Below, one piece after another: positions 1 through 5,336 of a stretch of 5,500 nucleotides of DNA. How positions within the stretch are numbered: the stretch's first letter is position 1; each line of letters begins with the position of its first letter. Source of the DNA: Burkholderiaceae bacterium (lineage in GTDB: Bacteria; Pseudomonadota; Gammaproteobacteria; Burkholderiales; Burkholderiaceae); NCBI GenBank assembly GCA_030151165.1, contig JASLEM010000094.1, positions 1 through 5,500 of the forward strand, given 5' to 3'. A program made the position numbers and the translations under genes. Below the pieces are notes generated by a model. It did no database searches. It was given only the letters and a program-made list of their open reading frames with translations, and had not been told where the DNA came from.

Positions 1-568
1 ACTTGCGCTGCTGCGACGGCACGCGCGTCACCGGCACCTCGAAGCTCAGCATGCGGGCCGGCCGGCCCTGCCAGCTGTCGGCGCGCTCGCCCTTGAACTT
101 CGACTCGTCGAGCTGGCGCTCGATCGAGGGCACGGCCTGCACCATGGCCGGCGCATCGGAGGCGTCGAGCTTCGCCAGCGCGTACAGGGTGGGCGTCTTC
201 GTCGCGGCGTCGCGGCCGAGCTGGTGCGTCTCGGCGTCGATACGGCCAAGGGTATCCTTCGAGTAGGCGATCTGCAGGCCGCGCGCGCCGTCGTCGATCT
301 GCACGCTCGCCTGGCCGATCTTCTCGTCGAGATCCTTGCCGTCGCCGCGGCGCTCCAGCGTCCTCAACTCCATCGCCGCGCGCACCGGCGCCTGCGCGGT
401 CAGGCGCGCGAGCGCGGCGCGCAGGTCGGCGAGGCCGTCGGCTCGCGCCGGGCCGGCGAGGAGCAGCGCGACGGCGGCGAGGACGGCCGGGCGCGCGAGT
501 CGGTTCGGCGGAAACCGGAACGACGGCCATTGGAACAACGGGAATCGGGTCGACTGGAAGCGGGGCAT
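1..568 (-). CDS. Unrecognised exported (probably periplasmic) protein, N-terminal part
   Basis: Reading the minus strand from an ATG at 568 gives 189 codons with no stop before the left edge, so the C-terminus is missing. Residues 27-43 form a hydrophobic core (PAVLAAVALLLAG) ending in ARA, followed by Asp44. This is a credible Sec signal peptide with cleavage after Ala43. The mature part is polar, mixed alpha/beta in character and rich in charged residues, with a WQGRPARML stretch at 167-174. I do not recognise the family, and no enzyme motif is visible. The 26-residue segment before the hydrophobic core is long and rich in Phe, Pro and Arg, and no Shine-Dalgarno sequence precedes the ATG. 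A later start is therefore possible; an in-frame TTG at 538 would give a more usual 33-residue signal. The gene lies 98 bp downstream of the regulator on the same strand and could be co-transcribed with it, but nothing ties it functionally to the catabolic genes. Confidence 0.72.
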   Translation of the reverse strand, partial: MPRFQSTRFPLFQWPSFRFPPNRLARPAVLAAVALLLAGPARADGLADLRAALARLTAQAPVRAAMELRTLERRGDGKDLDEKIGQASVQIDDGARGLQIAYSKDTLGRIDAETHQLGRDAATKTPTLYALAKLDASDAPAMVQAVPSIERQLDESKFKGERADSWQGRPARMLSFEVPVTRVPSQQRK

Positions 569-586
569 CGGAAGGCTCGAAAGGCG

Positions 587-622
587 TCGGGCGGTTCGTC
601 GGGCAGTTCGTCGCGCGGATCT
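587..622. repeat. 12-bp imperfect tandem repeat, about three units
   Basis: TCGGGCGGTTCG (587-598) is followed directly by TCGGGCAGTTCG (599-610), one mismatch, and then by the more diverged TCGCGCGGATCT (611-622). It lies in the 98-bp gap between the regulator stop and the start of the exported protein. It is short and of low complexity in a GC-rich background, so it may be incidental. Confidence 0.5.
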
Positions 623-666
623 CGCCTCGGTTAGTGGCGACGGCGCGCGCGGAAGTTCATCGCAGG

Positions 667-1386
667 TCAACCCGTCAGCGCATCCTTGGCCGCCTGGCAG
701 GCGTTCGCGAGCTGCTCGCGCATCAGGCCGACGCAGGCGAGGTCGCCGCGCGCGAGCGCGTCGCGGATGCGCTCGGTCTGCTCGTACGACGCGCGCATGC
801 GCCCCGCGCGCTGCATCGCGATGCGGCGCAGCCGCCGCACCGGGCCGAGCAGGCCGTCGTGCGTGCGGTGGAGCACGACGTTGTCGGCGAGGGACATCAC
901 CGTCGCGTAGAACGCGTCGAGCTCCTGCGTGTAGCCGACCGGGTCGTCGGCGTCGACGCGCGCCTTCATCGCCTCGACCGCGTGGTCGAGCCGCGCGCGA
1001 CCCATCGCGTTGATGCTCTTCGCGGCGAGCTCGACGGCGAGGCCCTCGAGCGCGGCGCGCACGGTGTAGATCTCGTCGATGTCGCGCACGGTGACCTCGC
1101 GCACGAACACGCCGGCGCGCGCGACGATCGTCACGAGCCCTTCGCGCTCGAGCTGCGCGAACGCCTCGCGCACCGGGGTTCGGCTCACGCCGAGCCTGGC
1201 CGCGAGCGGGATCTCGAGCAGCCGGCTGCCGGGCGGCAGCAGGTTGCCGACGATCGCCTCGCGCAGCGTGGGCACGACGACGAGGTCGGCGAGCGCGTCC
1301 GGCCCCGACACCTCGCGCCGCGGCGCGGCGTGGTAGCGGGTGGCGATGGCGGCGAGTTGCTGGTCGAGCGTGGCTTCTACGGTCAT
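667..1386 (-). CDS. GntR-family transcriptional regulator, FCD (FadR/VanR-like) type
   Basis: A 239-residue cytoplasmic DNA-binding regulator, normal length for the FCD subfamily. Residues 37-97 are the winged helix-turn-helix. The hallmark stretch LAARLGVSRTPVREAFAQLE (61-80) is the recognition region and EGLVTIVARAGVFV (82-95) is the wing. Residues 101-236 are the all-helical effector domain, recognised by RDIDEIYTVRAALEGLAVELAA (101-122), ADN at 167-169, and the late GD...M...L pattern (214-226). In FCD proteins three His and one Asp usually bind a metal. Here the FH, EH and M..H positions read Phe159-Tyr160, Glu202-Gln203 and Met222...Gln225, so the histidines are absent although the 22-residue spacing between the last two sites is kept. 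The ATG at 1386 fits the family N-terminus; the reading frame stays open far upstream, but that extension is antisense to other genes. No clear Shine-Dalgarno is present. The gene is divergent from the catabolic genes across a 90-bp gap with a palindrome, which suggests repression of both directions. The effector is unknown. Confidence 0.93.
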   Translation of the reverse strand: MTVEATLDQQLAAIATRYHAAPRREVSGPDALADLVVVPTLREAIVGNLLPPGSRLLEIPLAARLGVSRTPVREAFAQLEREGLVTIVARAGVFVREVTVRDIDEIYTVRAALEGLAVELAAKSINAMGRARLDHAVEAMKARVDADDPVGYTQELDAFYATVMSLADNVVLHRTHDGLLGPVRRLRRIAMQRAGRMRASYEQTERIRDALARGDLACVGLMREQLANACQAAKDALTG

Positions 1387-1430
1387 GAGCAGGGTCAAAG
1401 GGTAAGCACGGAGCGGCGTCGGTCGAACAA

Positions 1431-1456
1431 TGGATACAGTGTATACATTGAATCCA
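1431..1456. promoter_or_regulatory. 26-bp palindrome, probable operator of the divergent GntR regulator
   Basis: The dyad is centred between 1443 and 1444. The core TGTATACA (1440-1447) is perfect, and the flanks TGGAT (1431-1435) and ATCCA (1452-1456) match, with CA/TG in between. In total 11 of 13 base pairs are symmetric; the mismatches are at 1439/1448 and 1436/1451. It is AT-rich against a very GC-rich background. GntR/FCD regulators bind short palindromes of this general size near their own genes. The centre is 33 bp from the crotonase ATG and 57 bp from the regulator ATG, so a bound dimer could block both promoters. TATACA (1442-1447) could serve as a -10 element on the plus strand, but I see no convincing -35 partner on either strand, so exact promoters are not called. 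Confidence 0.8.
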
Positions 1457-1476
1457 AGCCACCGGATCGCCCCATT

Positions 1477-2217
1477 ATGCAGACACGCCCCCTCACCGAC
1501 CGCCTGCGGATCAGCGACGCCGCCGACGTCCTGACCTTCACGCTGGCCAACCCCGCGAACGGCAACGAGATCGACGGCGCGATGTTCGACGCGATGCTGT
1601 CCGCGCTCGCCGCGGCGGCGACGCCGGCCGGCCCGCGCGTGCTGCGCGTGCGCGCCGAGGGCCCGGCGTTCTGCACCGGGCGCGAGCGCGCGGGCACGGA
1701 CGCGGCGTCGTTGCACGCCGAGGTCGCGCGCCTCATCGCGTTGAAGAAGGCGCTGCGGTCGACCTCGATGATCACGATCGCCGAGGTGCAGGGCGACGCG
1801 CACGGCTTCGGCATGGGGCTCGCGATCCTGTGCGACTTCACGCTCGTCTCGAGCGCCGCCACCCTCGCCTTCCCCGAGATGCGCAAGGGCCTGCCGCCGG
1901 CCGCGATCATGGCCTACCTGAACCAGTACGCGCTGCCCAAGGCGAGCTTCCCGCTGGTGCTGCTCGGCGACCGGTTCACGCCCGCGCAGGCGCTGGCGGC
2001 GGGGCTGGTGTCGGAGGTCTGCGCCCCCGAGGCGCTGGCCGCCCGGGCCGACGCGCTCGTCGACCGCATCCTCGCGCTCGACCCCGACGGCGCGCGCCAC
2101 TGCAAGGCCTTCTTCCAGGCCGCGCAGGAGGCCACGCTCGAACAGAACTTCCGCCACGCGACCGAGACGCTGGTCGTCAACGCGCTGCGGCTGCGCGACG
2201 CCGCCGCCCGCAAGTGA
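1477..2217 (+). CDS. Enoyl-CoA hydratase/isomerase (crotonase) family protein
   Basis: A 246-residue cytoplasmic protein of the crotonase superfamily, close to the usual 250-260 residues. These enzymes bind acyl-CoA thioesters and stabilise an enolate in an oxyanion hole. The first oxyanion-hole loop is AFCTGRER (64-71) and the second lies in GDAHGFGMGLAILCDF (106-121). The segment LAFPEMRKGLPPA (130-142) follows. By manual alignment with rat mitochondrial enoyl-CoA hydratase, Glu164 corresponds to Glu134, while Glu144 corresponds to Gly114 and is absent. Known single-glutamate members include enoyl-CoA isomerases, so hydration by the classical two-glutamate mechanism is doubtful. The usual PGxGGT after the second loop is replaced by PPAAIMAY. 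The ATG at 1477 is the first suitable start, 20 bp past the operator palindrome, with only a weak Shine-Dalgarno-like GGA. It is the first gene of the apparent operon, 78 bp before the transporter. The superfamily is clear; the reaction and substrate are not. Confidence 0.9.
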   Translation: MQTRPLTDRLRISDAADVLTFTLANPANGNEIDGAMFDAMLSALAAAATPAGPRVLRVRAEGPAFCTGRERAGTDAASLHAEVARLIALKKALRSTSMITIAEVQGDAHGFGMGLAILCDFTLVSSAATLAFPEMRKGLPPAAIMAYLNQYALPKASFPLVLLGDRFTPAQALAAGLVSEVCAPEALAARADALVDRILALDPDGARHCKAFFQAAQEATLEQNFRHATETLVVNALRLRDAAARK

Positions 2218-2285
2218 CCTGAACGCCGTCGACGGCAGCGAGCCGCAGAGCGCGCGCGTCGACCGGCACGACACCGACAAGACCT

Positions 2286-2290
2286 GGAGA
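2286..2290 (+). promoter_or_regulatory. Ribosome binding site of the MFS transporter
   Basis: GGAGA lies 5 nt before the ATG at 2296. It supports the full-length start over the later in-frame Met at codon 14. It is one of only two clear Shine-Dalgarno sequences in the window. Confidence 0.75.
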
Positions 2291-2295
2291 CACGC

Positions 2296-3684
2296 ATGAC
2301 CGTCAACGCTGGCGCACGGCTCGATCGACTGCCGATGTCCCGCTTCCATCGCCGCATCATGTGGCTGATCGGGATCGGGATGTTCTTCGACGGCTTCGAC
2401 ATCTACATCGCGTCGACCGTGCTCGGCGCGACGATGAAGAGCGGCTTCTCGACGATCGGCCAGAACGCGCTGTTCGTCTCGATCACCTTCCTCGGGATGA
2501 TGATCGGTTCGTTCGGCACGGGCTTCCTCGGCGACCGCTTCGGGCGCCGCTTCACCTACCAGGCCAACCTCGCGCTGTTCGGCGTGGCGTCGCTCGCCGC
2601 GGCCTTCGCGCCGTCGATGATGTTCCTCATCGCCTGCCGCTTCTTCATGGGCGTGGGCCTCGGCGCCGAGAACGTGGTGGGGTATTCGACGCTCGCCGAG
2701 TTCGTGCCGCCGTCGGCGCGCGGCCGCCAGCAGGGGCTGATGGCGACGTACGTCGTCACGGGCCTGCCCGTGAGCGCCCTGCTCGGCCTCGTGCTGGTGC
2801 CCGCGCTCGGCTGGCGCGTGATGTTCGTGGTCGGCGGGCTCGGCGCGCTGGCGGTCTGGTATGCGCGCAAGTCGCTGCCCGAGTCGCCGCGCTGGCTCGA
2901 GGCGACGGGCCGCACGGCCGAGGCGGAGACGCTGATGCAGTCGATCGAGCGCGAGGTGAGCCTCGAGAAAGGCAAGCTGCCCGCGCCCGCGGCGGCGCCG
3001 ACGGTCGTCGTCTCGCGCCAGTTCAGTTCGCTGCTGACGCGCCAGATGCTGCCGCGCCTGTTCGTCGGCGCGGTCGTGCTGATCGTCATCAACACGCTGC
3101 TGTACGGCTTCGTCACGTGGCTGCCGACGTTCTTCGTCAACGAGGGCATGACCATCGCCAAGTCGTTCGCGTTCGCGCTCGTGATGTCGATCGGCGCGCC
3201 GCTCGGCGCGGGCCTGGGCGCGCTGACGGCCGACCGCTGGGGCCGCAAGCCGATGATCGTCGGCGCCTCGATGGTCGCCGCGCTGTTCGGCGCGATCTAC
3301 CCGTTCGTGCGCGACCCCATCTTGCTGCCCATCGTCGGCCTGCTGCTCGTGATCCCGATCTACGTGCTCGTCGCGCTGCTGTTCGGCATGTACGTGCCCG
3401 AACTGTTCCCGACCGAGGTGCGGCTGCGCGCCTCGGGCATCTGCAACACCTTCGGCCGCGGCGCGACCGTCGGCACGCCCTTCCTCGTCGTCTCGCTCTA
3501 TACCCGGTACGGTGTCGGCGGCGTGCTCGCGGTGATGATCGGACTGCTCGTGATCCAGAGCCTGGTCGTCGCGTTCCTCGGCATCGAGTCGAGCAAGCGC
3601 GCGCTCGAGGCCGTCAGCGCCGCGCCCGCCGACGCGTCCGACCCACTCGCCAGTTCGGCGCCGCTGCCCAAGGCGTCGCATTGA
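2296..3684 (+). CDS. MFS transporter, organic/aromatic acid:H+ symporter type
   Basis: A 462-residue inner-membrane protein with about 12 hydrophobic helices, the normal size and layout for a proton-coupled MFS permease. TM1 (about 21-43) carries DGFD at 32-35, an acidic motif typical of aromatic acid:H+ and related metabolite:H+ symporters. Motif A, GDRFGRR (79-85), follows TM2. TM4 carries Arg115. PESPRWL (195-201) starts the central cytoplasmic loop (about 191-253). The second-half motif A is DRWGRKP (313-319). PELFPTEVR (368-376) and GICNTFGR (381-388) lie before TM11. After TM12 (about 411-430) there is a polar, Ala/Pro-rich C-terminal tail. The best guess is uptake of an organic acid, possibly aromatic, given the crotonase and aldehyde dehydrogenase neighbours. 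The substrate cannot be read from the sequence, and sugar-porter-like or other MFS subfamilies share several of these motifs. It ends only 17 bp before the aldehyde dehydrogenase ATG, so the two are almost certainly co-transcribed. Confidence 0.93.
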   Translation: MTVNAGARLDRLPMSRFHRRIMWLIGIGMFFDGFDIYIASTVLGATMKSGFSTIGQNALFVSITFLGMMIGSFGTGFLGDRFGRRFTYQANLALFGVASLAAAFAPSMMFLIACRFFMGVGLGAENVVGYSTLAEFVPPSARGRQQGLMATYVVTGLPVSALLGLVLVPALGWRVMFVVGGLGALAVWYARKSLPESPRWLEATGRTAEAETLMQSIEREVSLEKGKLPAPAAAPTVVVSRQFSSLLTRQMLPRLFVGAVVLIVINTLLYGFVTWLPTFFVNEGMTIAKSFAFALVMSIGAPLGAGLGALTADRWGRKPMIVGASMVAALFGAIYPFVRDPILLPIVGLLLVIPIYVLVALLFGMYVPELFPTEVRLRASGICNTFGRGATVGTPFLVVSLYTRYGVGGVLAVMIGLLVIQSLVVAFLGIESSKRALEAVSAAPADASDPLASSAPLPKASH

Positions 3685-3701
3685 ATCCCAAGCCCCGCAG
3701 G

Positions 3702-5231
3702 ATGACCACCTTGACCGACCTCTCCAAGCCCACCGCCGCCGCGCACGATGCCCGGCTCTTCATCGACGGCCAATTCGTCGACGCCGTCCACGGCGCGAAG
3801 ATGCCCATCGTCGATCCCTCCACCGGCCGCACCATCGGCGCGCTCGCGGCCGCCGACGAGGACGACGTCCACCGCGCCGTCGCTGCGGCGAAGAAGGCGT
3901 TCGACTCGGGCGCCTGGCGCGACAGGCCCGCGCAGCACCGCGCCCGCGTCCTGAACAAGTTCGCCGACCTGTTCGAGGCCGACATCGAGGCCTTCTTCCG
4001 CCTCGAGACGCTCGGCAACGGCCGCCCGATCAACGAGACGCGCGCGCAGATCGCGCGCCTGCCGCAGTTCTACCGCTACTTCGCGGCGCTCGCGCTGACG
4101 CGCCGCAGCGACGTGATCCCCATCGAAGGCGACTACCTCTGCTACACGCAGCGCGTACCGCTGGGGGTATGCGCGCTGATGACCTCGTTCAACCACCCGC
4201 TGATGATCCTGACCAAGAGCCTCGCGCCCGCGCTGGCGACGGGCAACAGCGTCGTCATCAAGCCGTCCGAGCAGACGCCGCTGACCACCGTGCGCCTCGT
4301 CGCGCTGCTGAAGGAGGCCGGCGTGCCGGACGGCGTGGTCAACGTCGTCAACGGCGAAGGCCGCATCGCCGGCGCGGCGCTCGCGCAGCATCCGGACGTC
4401 CGCAAGATCGTGTTCACCGGCGGCACCGACGTCGGCCGCACGATCGGCGAAGCCGCCGCGCGCAATTTCGCGCTGACCACGCTGGAGCTCGGCGGCAAGG
4501 GCGCGGTGATCCTGTTCGACGACCTGGACATCGACCGCGCCGTCAACGGCGCCGCGTTCGCGGCCTTCATCGGCGCGGGCCAGACCTGCGTCTGCGGCGC
4601 GCGCATCCTCGTCCAGCGCAGCATGTACCCGGCATTCCTCGAGAAGTTCAAGGCGAAGATCGAAGGCATCCGCGTCGGCGACCCGGCCGACGCGCGCACG
4701 CAGCTCGGGCCGGTCATCTCGGCGCGCTCACGCGCCCGCATCCTCGCGATGCTCGATCGCGCGGTGAACGACGGCGCGAAGGTGCTGGCCGGCGGGCAGG
4801 CCGCGACGAGCGCCGGCGAGGGTTTCTACCTCCAGCCGACCGCGCTGTACGACGTCGACCCGGACTCCGAGATCGGCCAGGAGGAAGTCTTCGGCCCGGT
4901 CACCGTCGTGATGCCGTTCGAGGACGAGGCCGACGCCCTGCGCATCGCCAACGGCACGCGCTTCGGCCTGGCCGCGTCGGTCTGGACGAACGACGTCGCG
5001 CGCGCGCACCGCGTCGCCTCGAAACTGCACTTCGGCATCCTCTGGGTCAACGACCACCACCGGCTCGACCCGGCGTCGCCGTGGGGCGGCTTCAAGCAGA
5101 GCGGCGTCGGCCGCGAGACGGGCATCGAGTCCTTCGACCAGTTCACCGAGCCGCGCGCCGTCACGGTGAACACGAGCGGCACGACGGTCGACTGGTACCA
5201 GGACGACGGCACCGCCAAGCGCCTGAACTGA
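3702..5231 (+). CDS. NAD(P)-dependent aldehyde dehydrogenase
   Basis: A 509-residue cytoplasmic enzyme of the classical aldehyde dehydrogenase superfamily, oxidising an aldehyde to a carboxylic acid. All catalytic elements are visible: Asn164 in SFNHP, Lys187 in KPSE, the cofactor-fold FTGGTDVG (238-245), the general base Glu262 in LELGGK, the nucleophile Cys296 in GQTCVCG, and Glu395 in EEVFGP. PWGGFKQSGVGRE (460-472) is the conserved C-terminal motif. FTGGT instead of the common FTGS, together with the WVNDHHR stretch (448-454), suggests a subgroup I do not firmly recognise; a DhaS-like type is possible. The substrate is unknown, and the neighbours suggest a catabolic semialdehyde or aromatic aldehyde. 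The start is uncertain. The ATG at 3702 directly abuts an AGG. A TTG at 3681, overlapping the transporter stop, has AAGG 7 nt upstream, and a TTG at 3711 has AGG 9 nt upstream. The reading frame is open far into the transporter gene, but that extension has no homology-like content. Confidence 0.96.
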   Translation: MTTLTDLSKPTAAAHDARLFIDGQFVDAVHGAKMPIVDPSTGRTIGALAAADEDDVHRAVAAAKKAFDSGAWRDRPAQHRARVLNKFADLFEADIEAFFRLETLGNGRPINETRAQIARLPQFYRYFAALALTRRSDVIPIEGDYLCYTQRVPLGVCALMTSFNHPLMILTKSLAPALATGNSVVIKPSEQTPLTTVRLVALLKEAGVPDGVVNVVNGEGRIAGAALAQHPDVRKIVFTGGTDVGRTIGEAAARNFALTTLELGGKGAVILFDDLDIDRAVNGAAFAAFIGAGQTCVCGARILVQRSMYPAFLEKFKAKIEGIRVGDPADARTQLGPVISARSRARILAMLDRAVNDGAKVLAGGQAATSAGEGFYLQPTALYDVDPDSEIGQEEVFGPVTVVMPFEDEADALRIANGTRFGLAASVWTNDVARAHRVASKLHFGILWVNDHHRLDPASPWGGFKQSGVGRETGIESFDQFTEPRAVTVNTSGTTVDWYQDDGTAKRLN

Positions 5232-5256
5232 GCGCCTGAACTGAGCGCTTGAACTG
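5218..5256 (+). repeat. 13-bp tandem repeat, three copies, across the aldehyde dehydrogenase stop codon
   Basis: AGCGCCTGAACTG occurs at 5218-5230 and 5231-5243, and with one C-to-T change at 5244-5256. The first copy encodes the last residues of the aldehyde dehydrogenase (Lys-Arg-Leu-Asn), whose TGA stop spans the junction into copy two. The unit is not a multiple of three and carries TGA triplets, so the array puts stops in more than one frame. It looks like slippage duplication of the gene end. Confidence 0.9.
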
Positions 5257-5285
5257 CGCAGCGAACGAGCGCACATTGACGACGA

Positions 5286-5312
5286 TCGCGGCCGCGCCGG
5301 CGCGCGCCGCGA
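5286..5312 (+). other. GC-rich hairpin in the leader of the Tat-signal gene
   Basis: TCGCGGC (5286-5292) pairs with GCCGCGA (5306-5312), and CGCG (5293-5296) pairs with CGCG (5301-5304), leaving a CCGG loop and one bulged C at 5305. This gives 11 base pairs, nearly all G-C. No T-run follows, so it is not a standard intrinsic terminator. It ends 8 nt before the GAGGAG ribosome binding site. It could tune expression or protect upstream mRNA, but chance formation in GC-rich DNA is possible. Confidence 0.45.
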
Positions 5313-5320
5313 CGCTTCAC

Positions 5321-5326
5321 GAGGAG
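5321..5326 (+). promoter_or_regulatory. Ribosome binding site of the Tat-signal gene
   Basis: GAGGAG lies 10 nt before the ATG at 5337 and only 2 nt before another ATG at 5329. The spacing favours the 5337 start, which opens the long frame. The 5329 ATG reads only three codons before a TGA. Confidence 0.7.
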
Positions 5327-5336
5327 ACATGACCCG

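Noticed and set aside
631..660. Nine-codon ORF (MNFRARRRH) on the minus strand just after the regulator stop.
   Set aside because: It has no ribosome binding site, is very short, and its composition reflects the local GC-rich sequence.
634..1476. Open upstream extension of the crotonase frame across the regulator gene.
   Set aside because: It is antisense to the regulator, crosses the operator, and has no recognisable content before codon Met1 at 1477.
1477..2217. Feruloyl-CoA hydratase-lyase (ferulate to vanillin) as the identity of the crotonase.
   Set aside because: The active-site segments and the length of 246 residues do not match that type as I know it, and no feruloyl-CoA ligase is present in the window.
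2225..2236. Perfect 12-bp palindrome GCCGTCGACGGC just after the crotonase stop, as a terminator or operator.
   Set aside because: It has no spacer for a good hairpin loop (only a 4-bp stem at best) and no T-run, and it is GC-rich enough to be expected by chance.
667..3681. A roughly 1000-codon open frame on the minus strand reaching from the regulator back through the crotonase and transporter genes.
   Set aside because: Only its last 239 codons are the regulator. The rest is antisense to two clear genes and is low-complexity Arg/Glu/His/Ala-rich sequence typical of shadow frames in GC-rich DNA.
2361..3701. Open upstream extension of the aldehyde dehydrogenase frame through the transporter gene, suggesting a fusion protein.
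   Set aside because: The sequence is Arg/Ala/Asp-rich shadow translation of the transporter in another frame, and the family-like protein starts near 3702.
4169..5239. Long plus-strand frame inside the aldehyde dehydrogenase gene.
   Set aside because: It is an Arg-rich shadow frame; the aldehyde dehydrogenase frame carries all catalytic motifs.
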